Positions 28,125-37,088 of a stretch of DNA of 64,000 nt are shown here, in pieces. Position 1 is the first letter of the stretch. Every line of letters begins with the position of its first letter. The position numbers and the translations under genes are program-made. The DNA lies in the NCBI GenBank assembly GCA_030750975.1, contig JASMHC010000015.1:558001-622000 (forward strand), in the 5' to 3' direction. This DNA is from Paracoccaceae bacterium (lineage in GTDB: Bacteria; Pseudomonadota; Alphaproteobacteria; Rhodobacterales; Rhodobacteraceae). The notes beneath the pieces are model-generated. The model was not told where the DNA came from. It made no database searches and saw only the letters and a program-made list of their open reading frames with translations.

Positions 28125-29813
28125 ATGGAACATAACAGGAACATTTTTGCTGCCGCCATGCCCGCCCGCCGTATTCTTTCACTGTGGTTTCCCCGCCTTG
28201 GTGCCGAACGTCTGTTGCGGCAGGCGGATACATTGCGCGACCAGCCCTTTGCGGTGTTGCGCGATACCGGCCAGATGCAGGTGCTGAATTCCCTGTCAGA
28301 GGCCGCCTCGGCCGCCGGTCTGCATCACGGCCAGCCCTTGCGCGATGCGATGGCGATGTGCCCGGAACTGATCACGCGGCTGCAAAACCGTCAGGCCGAG
28401 GGTGCGTTCCTGACCGTGCTGCAACGCTGGGCGGGCAAGTTTTCACCCTGGGTTGCCCCAGTGCCACCCGATGGTTTGGTGATTGACGTGACCGGCTGCA
28501 CACATCTGTTCGGCGGCGAGCAACCGCTGATGGCGCAGATCGAAGGCGAGGTGCATGATCTGGGTCTTTCGGTGCGCATGGGGCTGGCCGATACGCAAGG
28601 GGCGGCCTGGGCGCTGGCGCGGTTTGCCGGGGTGGCGGCGGGATCGCACCGGTCGGGCGACGCGATCGAGCAAGAGGCCCGCGCCACCCGGTCCCGTGCT
28701 GCGAAACGCAGGCATTGGGAACGCGGCGGGGCACGGCCTGCGCTGGCGCAGCCGCCCTCGGAGCAGACCCGCATTGCCGAGCCGGGCAAGGGGCATACGG
28801 CGCTATCCCCGTTGCCCCTGGCGGCGCTGCGGCTTGAGGGCGAGGTGGTACAGCAGCTTTCGCGCCTCGGTTTGCGGCGGATCGGTGATCTGATCGGCCA
28901 GCCACGGGCGGGGCTGGCGCGGCGCTTCGGCAAGGGGCTGGTGCTGCGGCTGGATCAGGCGCTGGGCGCGGTGCCGGAACCGGTGTCGCCGGCCAAACCG
29001 CCGCCACGCTATGCGATCCGGCTGACCCTGCCCGATCCGATCGGGCTGGAAGACGACCTGCTGGCCGCGCTTGACAAGCTGCTGCCTGCGCTGTCGCAAC
29101 GGCTGGAACGCGATGCCAAGGGCGCCCGGCTGGTGCGCTTGCAGGCCTTCCGCACCGATCAGACGATGCAATGGATCGACGCGGGGCTGGCGCGGCCCAC
29201 CCATGACCCCGACCGCATCCGCCCGCTTCTGGCGATGAAGCTGGATGAGCTGGACGCGGGCTACGGCATCGACATGCTGCGGCTCGAGGCGGTGCAGGCC
29301 GAACCCGTCTCGGACCGCCGCCCGGCGGGGCATCTTGATGCGGCCCTGGCGGCGCGGGAAAGGCAGACGTCGGAACGGCAGCTCGAAGACCTGCTCAGCC
29401 GCATCGGGGGCCGCGTGGGGATGGAGGCGATCACCCGCCGTCATCCCGGCAACAGCCATATCCCCGAGAAATCGGCCCTCACCCTGTCGGCGGCCTGGTC
29501 CGAACCGGCGGTGGGCTGGCCAAAGCCGTCCACCCCGCGCCCGCTGCTGATCTGGCAACCCGAGCCGGTGGACGCGCCCGACACCCCGCAGCCCCCCGCC
29601 GCATTCCGCTGGCGGCGGCAGGATCTGACGCTCAAGCTTGCCACGGGGCCAGAGCGGATCGCGCCGGAATGGTGGCTGGACGATCCCAACTGGCGCAGCG
29701 GTGTGCGGGATTACTGGCAGGTCATCACCGAACGCGGCGACAAGCTGTGGCTGTTTTATGCCCATGGGGGGACCATGTCCTCGGGCTGGTTCTGTCAGGG
29801 GCAATTTGCTTGA
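28125..29813 (+). CDS. imuB: ImuB, Y-family polymerase-like mutasome subunit
   Basis: A non-catalytic Y-family homologue that links DnaE2 to the beta clamp in SOS mutagenesis. The 562 residues start with the family signature PARRILSLWFPRLGAERLLR, then VLNSLSEAASAAGLHHGQPL, DVTGCTHLFGGEQPLM and a long C-terminal region (PEPVSPAKPPPRYAIRL, TSERQLEDLLSRIGGRVGME). An ATG at 28158 is an alternative; I chose 28125, behind GGCAGGGTAAGG. imuA is not adjacent and dnaE2 lies about 8 kb away on the other strand, so the cassette is split. I saw no good GAAC/GTTC N7 LexA box before it. Confidence 0.88.
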   Translation: MEHNRNIFAAAMPARRILSLWFPRLGAERLLRQADTLRDQPFAVLRDTGQMQVLNSLSEAASAAGLHHGQPLRDAMAMCPELITRLQNRQAEGAFLTVLQRWAGKFSPWVAPVPPDGLVIDVTGCTHLFGGEQPLMAQIEGEVHDLGLSVRMGLADTQGAAWALARFAGVAAGSHRSGDAIEQEARATRSRAAKRRHWERGGARPALAQPPSEQTRIAEPGKGHTALSPLPLAALRLEGEVVQQLSRLGLRRIGDLIGQPRAGLARRFGKGLVLRLDQALGAVPEPVSPAKPPPRYAIRLTLPDPIGLEDDLLAALDKLLPALSQRLERDAKGARLVRLQAFRTDQTMQWIDAGLARPTHDPDRIRPLLAMKLDELDAGYGIDMLRLEAVQAEPVSDRRPAGHLDAALAARERQTSERQLEDLLSRIGGRVGMEAITRRHPGNSHIPEKSALTLSAAWSEPAVGWPKPSTPRPLLIWQPEPVDAPDTPQPPAAFRWRRQDLTLKLATGPERIAPEWWLDDPNWRSGVRDYWQVITERGDKLWLFYAHGGTMSSGWFCQGQFA

Positions 29814-29844
29814 TTTCGCCGCCAATCACGGCAAAGCTGATCCC

Positions 29845-30186
29845 ATGAACATGCAAAGCTTCCCCGCCCCGCAGGCAAAGGCCCCGGAAACCGTGGTCTT
29901 TCACCGTGTTGAGCTGGGCATCATCATGGGCCTTTACGGGCGCATGGTCGCCGCCGGAGAATGGCGCGATTACGGTATATCCTCGCTGAAAGACGCGGCG
30001 ATCTTCTCGGTCTTCCGGCGCACGGCGGAACACCCGCTTTACCGGATCGAGAAACGCCCCAAGCTGCGCAACCGCCAAGGCCAATACTGCGTGATCAGTA
30101 TGGACGGGCAGATACTGAAGCGCGGACATGACCTGAAAACGGTGCTGCGCGTGCTCGAGCGGAAATTGATCCGGGCGGTTGAGTAA
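29845..30186 (+). CDS. DUF2794 family protein
   Basis: A 113-residue conserved alphaproteobacterial protein: VVFHRVELGIIMGLYGRMVA, EWRDYGIS, AIFSVFRRTAEHPLYRIEKR, YCVISMDGQILKRGHDL. Family members are of unknown function. The ATG at 29845 lies 31 bases after imuB; downstream ATGs exist but would lose family residues. It may be read through from imuB. A family A element follows. Confidence 0.85.
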   Translation: MNMQSFPAPQAKAPETVVFHRVELGIIMGLYGRMVAAGEWRDYGISSLKDAAIFSVFRRTAEHPLYRIEKRPKLRNRQGQYCVISMDGQILKRGHDLKTVLRVLERKLIRAVE

Positions 30187-30203
30187 GGCCGAGAATGCGG
30201 GAC

Positions 30204-30240
30204 GCCTCCGGCGGGAGTATTTGCACAAAGAAAAAGCAGG
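30204..30240 (+). repeat. Family A 3'-end element after the DUF2794 gene
   Basis: GCCTCCGGCGGGAGTATTTG, then CACAAAGAAAAAGCAGG, 18 bases after the stop. Beyond it, GGCTCGGCGAAGCCGACGCGG and GGGGCAGCGCCCC form further hairpins before the aminopeptidase gene on the other strand. Confidence 0.65.
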
Positions 30241-30327
30241 TGTCTGCATTTTTTCTTTGAGATCAATACTCCGGGGTGACCCAGCCGGCTCGGCGAAGCC
30301 GACGCGGCTGGGGAGGGGCAGCGCCCC

Positions 30328-31701
30328 TTATAGACCCAACGTCTTAGGCAAACTCTCCAGCAAGGCGCGTATCCCCTGACCCACCCCGCCTTTCGGACGG
30401 GCGGGTGCGGGCGACGGCTGCCAGCCATAGATGTCAAAATGGGCGTAGCGGGTGTCTCCGGCAAAACGTCGGAGGAACAGGGCGGCGGTAATCGACCCTG
30501 CGAAGCCGCCTTTCGGGGCGTTGTCGAGATCGGCAATGCCGGGTTCGATCATCTTCTCGTAAGGCTCGTGGAACGGCATCCGCCAGATTGGATCGGCGGC
30601 TGTTCCAGCCCCATCCGCCAGATCAGCGGCAAACCCGTCATCCGAATAAAACGGCGCCAGATCCGGTCCGACAGCGACCCTTGCCGCCCCCGTCAGTGTC
30701 GCCATTGAGATCATCAGATCCGGCTTTTCCTCGGCCCCCAACGCCAGCGCATCTGCCAGTACTAGCCGCCCCTCGGCATCGGTGTTGTTGATCTCAACCG
30801 TCAGCCCATTGCGGGCCGTCAGGATGTCTTGCGGGCGGAAGGCCGAGCCGTCGATGGCGTTTTCCACCGCCGGAATCAGCACGCGCAATTGCAGCTTTAG
30901 CCCCAACGCCATGATCATATGCGCCAGCCCCAGCACATTGGCCGCCCCGCCCATGTCTTTCTTCATCAACCCCATCGAGGAACCGGGCTTGATGTTCAGC
31001 CCGCCGGTGTCAAAGCACACGCCTTTGCCGACCAGCGTCAGGGTCGGACCGGTGTCGCCCCAGCGCATGTCGATCAGGCGCGGCGCTTCGTCAGACGCGC
31101 GGCCAACGGCGTGGATCATCGGAAAGTTACGGGTCAGCAGGTCGTCCCCGCCAATGACGGTGATCGACGCCCCGTGCGACGCGGCCAGATCCCGTGCCGC
31201 CTGTTCCAGCGCCTCCGGTCCCATGTCGGAAGACGGGGTGTTGATCAGGTCGCGCGCAAGGGCTTCGCCTGCGGCGATGGTCTCAACCCGTTTGGCGTTC
31301 ACCCCGTCAGGGGCCACCAGACGCGCTTTCATCGCCCCTTGGTCTTTGTAGCGGTCAAAGCGGTAGCTTTCGAGCAGCCAGCCCAGCGCCTCGACCCCGG
31401 CCTCCGGCAGATCCCCGAAAATCCGGTAGGTGCCCTCCGGCAGTTTCCCGGCCGCTGACGCCAGATGAAACCTGCCGCGCCCGCGCGACGCGGCATCGCC
31501 AAAGCCGATCACGGCCAGTGCAATCGCACCGTCGCTGTCGGGCACCGCCACCGCCTGCCCCAACCCGCCGGTGAACCCCTGCGCCCGCAGCCAGGCCGCA
31601 GCCGGGGCATTTTGCCCGTTCAGAAAGGCCGCGACCCCGTCTTTCGGGACGATTTGCAGGGGGATGGTATCGGATGAGGGCTGGGCGAAGGTCAGGGACA
31701 T
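30328..31701 (-). CDS. Leucyl aminopeptidase family (M17) protein
   Basis: A cytoplasmic two-metal aminopeptidase, 457 residues. The catalytic signature NTDAEGRLVLADALALG is intact, as are the metal ligands in GKGVCFDTGGLNIKPGSSMG and KKDMGGAANVLG. The N-terminal third is poorly conserved as in this PepB/PepA subgroup. The ATG at 31701 begins MSLTFAQPSSDT; a 19-residue longer frame is possible, but the ribosome site is weak either way. Substrate range is unknown; peptide recycling is the usual role. Confidence 0.92.
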   Translation of the reverse strand: MSLTFAQPSSDTIPLQIVPKDGVAAFLNGQNAPAAAWLRAQGFTGGLGQAVAVPDSDGAIALAVIGFGDAASRGRGRFHLASAAGKLPEGTYRIFGDLPEAGVEALGWLLESYRFDRYKDQGAMKARLVAPDGVNAKRVETIAAGEALARDLINTPSSDMGPEALEQAARDLAASHGASITVIGGDDLLTRNFPMIHAVGRASDEAPRLIDMRWGDTGPTLTLVGKGVCFDTGGLNIKPGSSMGLMKKDMGGAANVLGLAHMIMALGLKLQLRVLIPAVENAIDGSAFRPQDILTARNGLTVEINNTDAEGRLVLADALALGAEEKPDLMISMATLTGAARVAVGPDLAPFYSDDGFAADLADGAGTAADPIWRMPFHEPYEKMIEPGIADLDNAPKGGFAGSITAALFLRRFAGDTRYAHFDIYGWQPSPAPARPKGGVGQGIRALLESLPKTLGL

Positions 31702-31854
31702 GAGGGGCCTTTGGCTGGGTGATTTCGGGAAAGCTATCCCACAGGCTGGCAGGGGCAAGCAGGAAAATGATTTGGCGGGTTGTGTGTTTTTCCTCGAAAT
31801 TCGCGGCCCAACCCACTAAGTCCGTCTTAAAAGAACTTACAAGGAAGACGTCCC

Positions 31855-32505
31855 ATGCAGCACGCCAAACCTTTGCCCGCCTATCTGGTCGAACGGTATC
31901 ACGAATGGAATGATACGACTTATGTCGAAAAGAAGGGTCTGCTTCACAAGCTGGCGGATGAAGGCCAGCATCCTGCGGCGATGGTCATTGCCTGCTGCGA
32001 CAGCCGCGTTCATGTCACATCCCTGTTCGGCGTCGATCAGGGTGATTTCTTCCTGCACCGCAATATCGCCAATCTGGTTCCCCCATACGAACCCGATGGC
32101 GGGGCGCATGGCACCTCGGCTGCGATCGAATTCGCGGTGACGGAGTTGAAGGTGAGACGCCTGATTGTCATGGGCCATTCGAAATGCGGTGGGGTTCAGG
32201 GCTGTCTGGATATGTGCGCGGGCCACGCGCCGCAGCTGGAAGAACAATCCAGCTTTGTCGGCCGCTGGATGGACGCGCTGCGCCCCGGGTATGAGCGTGT
32301 GAAAGATATGGAACCGGGCGCGGATCAAAGCCTCGCGCTTGAGAAGGTGGGCGTGCAGGTCTCGCTTGAGAACCTGATGACCTTCCCCTTCGTCGCCGAG
32401 CGGGTCCATTCCGGTGATCTGGACCTGCACGGGCTGTGGTACGACATCCGTGACGGCATCGTTGAATGCTATGACGCCGAAAGCGGCGAGTTCAAAGGCG
32501 TCTGA
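31855..32505 (+). CDS. can: Beta-class carbonic anhydrase
   Basis: Interconverts CO2 and bicarbonate, supplying bicarbonate for carboxylases. The 216 residues carry the zinc ligands in IACCDSRVHVT and VMGHSKCGGVQGC, and the catalytic Asp-Arg pair of the CDSR motif. The ATG follows AAGGAAGACGTCCC. It is divergent from the aminopeptidase with about 150 bases between starts. Confidence 0.95.
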   Translation: MQHAKPLPAYLVERYHEWNDTTYVEKKGLLHKLADEGQHPAAMVIACCDSRVHVTSLFGVDQGDFFLHRNIANLVPPYEPDGGAHGTSAAIEFAVTELKVRRLIVMGHSKCGGVQGCLDMCAGHAPQLEEQSSFVGRWMDALRPGYERVKDMEPGADQSLALEKVGVQVSLENLMTFPFVAERVHSGDLDLHGLWYDIRDGIVECYDAESGEFKGV

Positions 32506-32555
32506 AGCTTTTCGGAAATGCCTGTCGGATAGGGAATTTTCGACACGTTACCGGC

Positions 32556-32912
32556 TTAGAACAGGAACTCTCCGTCCCCTTCGCCAAGCGAGCGGACGAC
32601 CGGCTTGCCCATGCGTTCGGACAGCTGCGCCAGTGGCATGCCCAGAAACCGGCCGGTGCAGATGCGTGCGCCGGTATCGGCTTCGGTCAGGGCGAGATGC
32701 CCGTTGGCGATGGCCAGACCGAACCCGATACTGTCCAGCGCCTCGACCAGCTCTTTCCAGGAGCGGGCGTGTTCAAAGGCGGGCAGCACGAGGCTGCGCA
32801 GCAGGATGGCGGATTCCACATCGGGCTGATCGCAGGTTTTTCGAGGTTTCCAATGCACAGCGGCAATCGCAGATGCGTCGGGCGATGAGACGAAATTCTG
32901 TACTTGTTGCAT
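32556..32912 (-). CDS. Small unknown protein, paralogue 1 of a tandem pair
   Basis: A 118-residue protein of unknown function. The central part, LLRSLVLPAFEHARSWKELV to ICTGRFLGMPLAQLSER, aligns without gaps to the next gene (33069-33407): by eye about 19 identities over 67 residues, including SW, GF, IC, FxGxP and LxxR. The pattern resembles a domain I recall from the C-termini of some mobilisation/relaxase proteins, but this is a weak recollection. The ATG at 32912 follows GAGAAGG; the longer frame to 33044 has no better start. Expression and partner are unknown. Confidence 0.65.
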   Translation of the reverse strand: MQQVQNFVSSPDASAIAAVHWKPRKTCDQPDVESAILLRSLVLPAFEHARSWKELVEALDSIGFGLAIANGHLALTEADTGARICTGRFLGMPLAQLSERMGKPVVRSLGEGDGEFLF

Positions 32913-33068
32913 GTTTCTGTTACCTTCTCTGATCTGGAAACAATCCATGGCAAATCTGCCGATACTGCGACGGTTCAGCGACAATCCATGGGCGTTTACG
33001 CGACGCGCACGGGCAGAATCAAACCGACCTGGGCGCAGGAACACCGCGGATTGCCAACTACGGACGCC

Positions 33069-33407
33069 CTAAGACGCCTTTTGCAGATGCGCCTGATCAA
33101 ACCGGTCTTCCAGAACGTTTGACGGGCACCCGATGAACTGGCTTGAACAGATTTTCAGATGGCTGATGCAATCATGGATCAGGATCTCTCCGTCCTGTGT
33201 TCGAATGTAAAAACCCTTTTCCAACAACCTGTTGGACAGATCACCCCAGCTGTTTGCGGCGGTGAAATCATCGCGCAGAAGCAGACGCAGCTTAAGCCCG
33301 GTTTCAGCGCTCATCGACTGGATGGCACATGCGGGCGCAGGTTTGGCTGACGCGGGTTGGGGATTGTCCACGGGGGATGGTTTTCGAAAAATCGAAGGGA
33401 GGGGCAT
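33069..33407 (-). CDS. Small unknown protein, paralogue 2 of a tandem pair
   Basis: A 112-residue protein. The C-terminal 70 residues (LKLRLLLRDDFTAANSWGDL, then LLEKGFYIRTQDGEILIHDC, ICSSQFIGCPSNVLEDRF) match paralogue 1. The N-terminal 35 residues are Pro/Ser/Ala-rich and unrelated. The ATG at 33407 follows GAGGTCCGGT; an ATG at 33419 is possible. Sampled lines are about 47% G+C, below the neighbours, suggesting recent acquisition. Function unknown. Confidence 0.6.
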   Translation of the reverse strand: MPLPSIFRKPSPVDNPQPASAKPAPACAIQSMSAETGLKLRLLLRDDFTAANSWGDLSNRLLEKGFYIRTQDGEILIHDCISHLKICSSQFIGCPSNVLEDRFDQAHLQKAS

Positions 33408-33482
33408 ACCGGACCTCATACTCGTTACAACACGTCATGATTTTATCAGAGCGGGCGCTTTCGGGCAAAGCCACGAGATGCG

Positions 33483-33509
33483 AAAAAGCCGCCCGTGCGG
33501 GGCGGCTTT
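33483..33509 (-). terminator. Intrinsic terminator of asd
   Basis: On the minus strand AAAGCCGCCC pairs with GGGCGGCTTT around CGCAC and is followed by more T. It lies about 25 bases after the asd stop codon. Confidence 0.8.
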
Positions 33510-33532
33510 GAGGGATCGGCTGCGAAAAGCAG

Positions 33533-34555
33533 CTAGCCCTTTTTCAGAACCTTGCGCCCCAGAACCTCGGCGATTTGCACCGCGTTCAGTGCCGCCCCTT
33601 TGCGCAGGTTGTCCGAGACGCACCACAAGTTCAGCCCGTTCTCGATTGTGCTGTCCTGCCGGATGCGGCTGATGAAGGTGGCATAATCGCCGACGCATTC
33701 GATGGGCGAGACATAGCCGCCGTCTTCGCGCTTGTCGATCACCATCACGCCGGGCGCTTCACGCAGGATGTCGCGGGCTTCGTCTTCGTCCAGAAAATCC
33801 TCAAACTCGATATTCACCGATTCCGAATGGCCGACAAAAACCGGCACGCGCACGCAAGTGGCCGTGACCTTGATCGAGGTATCGACGATCTTCTTGGTCT
33901 CGGCGACCATCTTCCATTCTTCCTTGGTGGATCCGTCCTCCATGAATACATCAATCTGCGGGATGACGTTGAACGCGATCTGTTTTTGGAATTTCGAAGG
34001 CGGCACATCGGTGGTCGGGTTGTAGATCGACTTGGTCTGATCCCACAGTTCGTCAATGCCCTCTTTGCCGGCACCCGAGACGGATTGATAGGTGCTGACC
34101 ACCACCCGCCTGATCCGCGCGCGGTCATGCAGAGGTTTCAGGGCAACCACCATCTGCGCGGTCGAGCAGTTGGGATTGGCGATGATGTTTTTCTTGGCAT
34201 AGTCGTGGATCGCCTCGGGGTTTACCTCGGGCACGATCAGCGGCACGTCGGGGTCGTAGCGGTAAAGCGACGAGTTGTCGATCACCACGCATCCCGCCTT
34301 GGCGGCGATGGGGGCGTATTTCTTGGTCGCATCCGAGCCGATGGCGAACAGCGCGATGTCCCAGCCGGTCCAGTCGAATTGTTCGATGTCTTGGGTGGTC
34401 AGGGTGTCCTCGCCAAAGCTGACTTCGGTGCCCAGTGACCGGCGCGAGGCCAGCGCGGCGATTTCATCCACGGGGAACGCACGTTCAGCGAGGATGTTCA
34501 GCATTTCGTGGCCCACATTGCCCGTGGCGCCCGCGACGACGACTTTGTAACCCAT
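33533..34555 (-). CDS. asd: Aspartate-semialdehyde dehydrogenase
   Basis: Reduces aspartyl phosphate to aspartate semialdehyde at the branch to lysine, threonine, methionine and isoleucine. The 340 residues show the NADP motif VVVAGATGNVGHEM, the catalytic Cys in IIANPNCSTAQMV, TYQSVSGAGKEG and RVPVFVGHSESV. The ATG at 34555 follows AAAGGAGACCCCCG; the frame is open to 34690, but that part overlaps repeat DNA. A terminator follows. It feeds DapD, DapE and the DapC-like enzyme coded elsewhere in the window. Confidence 0.97.
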   Translation of the reverse strand: MGYKVVVAGATGNVGHEMLNILAERAFPVDEIAALASRRSLGTEVSFGEDTLTTQDIEQFDWTGWDIALFAIGSDATKKYAPIAAKAGCVVIDNSSLYRYDPDVPLIVPEVNPEAIHDYAKKNIIANPNCSTAQMVVALKPLHDRARIRRVVVSTYQSVSGAGKEGIDELWDQTKSIYNPTTDVPPSKFQKQIAFNVIPQIDVFMEDGSTKEEWKMVAETKKIVDTSIKVTATCVRVPVFVGHSESVNIEFEDFLDEDEARDILREAPGVMVIDKREDGGYVSPIECVGDYATFISRIRQDSTIENGLNLWCVSDNLRKGAALNAVQIAEVLGRKVLKKG

Positions 34556-34656
34556 CGGGGGTCTCCTTTTCACGTCGGAATGAGCGAGAGTCGTGCTCTC
34601 GGAAGGTGCAGATAAGGTATCAGGGGACGTGAGGGAAGGGGGAGGGTACTGGAAGC

Positions 34657-34737
34657 GCGGAATCAAGGCCGAAAACCCGCCGCGCATCACGCTGGAAGCA
34701 TGTCTCCGACATGACGGGCCGTCCCCATGGGCGGGCG
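34657..34737. repeat. Family B repeat, copy 1
   Basis: GCGGAATCAAGGCCGAAAAC, CCGCCGCGCATCACG, CTGGAAGCATGTCTCCGACA then CGTCCCCATGGGCGGGCG. Related to copy 2 (34830-34884) and copy 3 (41907-41988). It contains potential hairpins but no gene. Confidence 0.6.
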
Positions 34738-34829
34738 CTTTGGGAGTGATGAGACAATTTCAAAAGTTGGATGTGCTAAAGTCTTTCCGGTTTTGTCGTT
34801 ACCAATCATCCGACATTTCCCTACCCCGA

Positions 34830-34884
34830 GCGGAATCAAGGCCGAAAGGCCGCCGCGCATCGCCGTCCCGCCCCATCGGGGCGG
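34830..34884. repeat. Family B repeat, copy 2; rest of 34556-35011 has no gene
   Basis: GCGGAATCAAGGCCGAAAGG and CCGCCGCGCATC match copy 1, ending in the perfect hairpin CCGCCCC-ATC-GGGGCGG (34868-34884). The 34556-35011 interval between asd and the hydroxylase gene holds these two copies and no convincing reading frame; short frames there run through the repeats. Confidence 0.6.
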
Positions 34885-35011
34885 CGATTTGCCAATGACG
34901 CAAAAAACACCAGCGTGGGAAGAGCTTGGCGGAGATAAACTGCAATAACGACAAGTCGGTACGCCACCCCGGCGGGACAACGCTCGCGCGGCTTTGCGGG
35001 AAGGCACAGCC

Positions 35012-36007
35012 CTAACCGCCCTGCCAAATCCTCTTTCGCCGCTCTTTCACCAGTTCATTCCCTGCGTCCGACCCGTCATGGAACGTGTTGAACCAGGCAT
35101 CCCACGGGGTTTCATAGGTTCCGTAGTTGCAGTCAAAGAACCGGTGATGAAGCTGGTGGAAAAAGTCCCCCACCTCAACCCCTTTGGTGCCCACCACCTT
35201 CACCCGTTCAAACCCGGCATGGGATGTCGGTGCGCCGATCCCGTGATGCAGCAGCAAAAAGATCACATGCACCGGATGGGCGGGCAGGATGAAAAAGATC
35301 ATCGTGTCGAACATCAGAAAAAAGCTTTCCACCGGATGCATCGCCAGCCCCGACCACGGGCCGGTGTTGATGTTCTTGTGGTGCCACGCATGCACCCGCT
35401 TATAAAGCCAGCCCACATGGATCAGCCGATGCAGCCAGTAAAAGTGAAACCCCGCCCAGATCGGCACCAGCAGGATCATCGCGGCAAACCAAAGCGGATT
35501 GCTTTCCCACGTGATTATCCGCGCCCAGCCATTGGCATAGGCCCACCACATCAGGCTTTCCCAGAAGGTCCAGAAAATCACCGCCACATAGGACCACAGC
35601 ATATTGTCCCAGACCTGGTTCTTGAAGAAAAACGCTTTTGCCCCCTTCATCATCGGCCGCATGTCATAGCGGTACTCGTCCGCTTGCAGGCGAAAGGCCC
35701 AGAGGATTAGATGAAGCCCGCCGGCAACCACGGTCAGGATGATCAGATTGCGGATCAGAATCTCGCTGATCCAGTCCCATGCCAGCACCTCGGCCCGCGC
35801 CAGATCAGGGGTGAAGAACCGCCAGACGATGAATGCAGCGGCTAGAAACAGAAACCGCATCCCGATCGGGTTCCAGCTTTTCAGCAGATAGATCAGCGAG
35901 GCGACAGGTCTCGACGGCCAGTCCCAATAGGGGGCCAGCCGGATGGGCAGGGCAGGGGTATGGTTCCATAACCGGCGTTTGGGCCGCTGGGGGCTGTGAT
36001 CGGACAT
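35012..36007 (-). CDS. Sterol desaturase/fatty acid hydroxylase superfamily membrane protein
   Basis: A 331-residue integral membrane di-iron enzyme. The three histidine boxes are visible: FHFYWLHRLIH, HAWHHKNINTGP and DFFHQLHHRFFDCNYG, with hydrophobic helices before and between them (MRFLFLAAAFIVWRF, LIILTVVAGGLHLILWAF, FFLMFDTMIFFILPA). The family hydroxylates or desaturates lipids, carotenoids or sterol-like molecules; the substrate here is unknown. The ATG at 36007 gives a charged, short N-terminus. Confidence 0.9.
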   Translation of the reverse strand: MSDHSPQRPKRRLWNHTPALPIRLAPYWDWPSRPVASLIYLLKSWNPIGMRFLFLAAAFIVWRFFTPDLARAEVLAWDWISEILIRNLIILTVVAGGLHLILWAFRLQADEYRYDMRPMMKGAKAFFFKNQVWDNMLWSYVAVIFWTFWESLMWWAYANGWARIITWESNPLWFAAMILLVPIWAGFHFYWLHRLIHVGWLYKRVHAWHHKNINTGPWSGLAMHPVESFFLMFDTMIFFILPAHPVHVIFLLLHHGIGAPTSHAGFERVKVVGTKGVEVGDFFHQLHHRFFDCNYGTYETPWDAWFNTFHDGSDAGNELVKERRKRIWQGG

Positions 36008-36137
36008 GGCGGTATCTCGCGTGGCCGTGGCTGGGTCTGCTCAGGCTGGATCAGCAGGCACGGGCCATCTTCGCCAAATGCGACATGGCGGTTTGAAACC
36101 GACCTGTAGATTTGGAAAGGTTCGGGCGGTCTTGGCG

Positions 36138-37001
36138 CTAAAGCAGCCTGATCCGCACATTGCGATAGGATCGTTTGTTCATCGGCAGCGGATTTTCGGG
36201 CCGAAACAGATGACGGCCAAGCCGGTATATGCCGAACTGGAAATAGGGGGCGCCGCGCAATTCGTTATAGCAGTTGGGGCCTTTGTCTTCGGCCATCAGT
36301 ATGTCGTTCCGGTACAGGTTCCACCAGCCGCTGTTGCCCTGATAGGACCAGCAGACATCCAGCCGCCACCTGACCCAGACATCCAGATCCTCGGCCGGAT
36401 CGTGCAGGTCGAAATGCTGCACCCGATCAAGGCCGGTCAATGTGTCGCCCGATGCGTCAACCTTGGGCGCAAGCTTGCGTGTTGCGGCGCTGACGCAGGT
36501 ATAGCGGCCCTCGACGATGCCCAGCAGAAACGGAGCATGCCGGTTTTGCGGTGCCCCAAGCACTCGGTTGGGGATGCCATGCCATTGGGCAATACATTGA
36601 TTTGCCGGATCACCCATTGAGCCGCTGTCCAGCCGAACGTCGAATTCATAGCTTAGCGGCACATGGAAGAAGGAATATTTCTCTTCCAGAAGATGCTGCG
36701 ACAGCGGAATTAACTCGGCCCGATAGGCGGGTATATTGCCCGGAAGCTGTGTTTGAAGCACCTGCGGCTCTGTGGGGTGGTCCGGGTCATCGGAAAACAG
36801 ACCCTGAAAGTGACCGGCTTTCAAGAACCGGCCGCCGGGTCCGAAAATCTCGCCTGTCTCGGGTGTGCGCCGCCGCGTTATCCCGTGGCGTTTTCGAATG
36901 CCCACATGCCCGAGGAATGTGCCGGGCAACCGCTTCAGCGACCGGTGGGTGTCAACCAGTTGAACCGCCGCGTTGTTTTGCTTGTCATCACTACCCATCA
37001 A
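36138..37001 (-). CDS. Polysaccharide lyase (heparin lyase I-like family)
   Basis: A 287-residue protein whose C-terminal two-thirds has the jelly-roll signature of Polysacc_lyase (PF14099-like) enzymes: QCIAQWHGIPNR, HAPFLLGIVEG, DVWVRWRLDVCWS, GWWNLYRNDILMAEDKGPN, APYFQFGIYR. These enzymes cleave acidic polysaccharides by beta-elimination. There is no clear signal peptide, so it could be intracellular, exported by another route, or act on imported oligomers. Family assignment is by motif recall; substrate (glucuronan, alginate or other) is unknown. Confidence 0.7.
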   Translation of the reverse strand: MMGSDDKQNNAAVQLVDTHRSLKRLPGTFLGHVGIRKRHGITRRRTPETGEIFGPGGRFLKAGHFQGLFSDDPDHPTEPQVLQTQLPGNIPAYRAELIPLSQHLLEEKYSFFHVPLSYEFDVRLDSGSMGDPANQCIAQWHGIPNRVLGAPQNRHAPFLLGIVEGRYTCVSAATRKLAPKVDASGDTLTGLDRVQHFDLHDPAEDLDVWVRWRLDVCWSYQGNSGWWNLYRNDILMAEDKGPNCYNELRGAPYFQFGIYRLGRHLFRPENPLPMNKRSYRNVRIRLL

Positions 37002-37088
37002 AAGCCTGCGCTATCGTACTCACCCCCCGTCTATAGGCGGTTTCGGCCAATGCGGATAGGGGGCAGGGATCAATTGACCGGATGGGTT

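Noticed and set aside
34593-35007. Short frames in the gap between asd and the hydroxylase
   Set aside because: They run through family B repeats and lack start context and protein-like composition.
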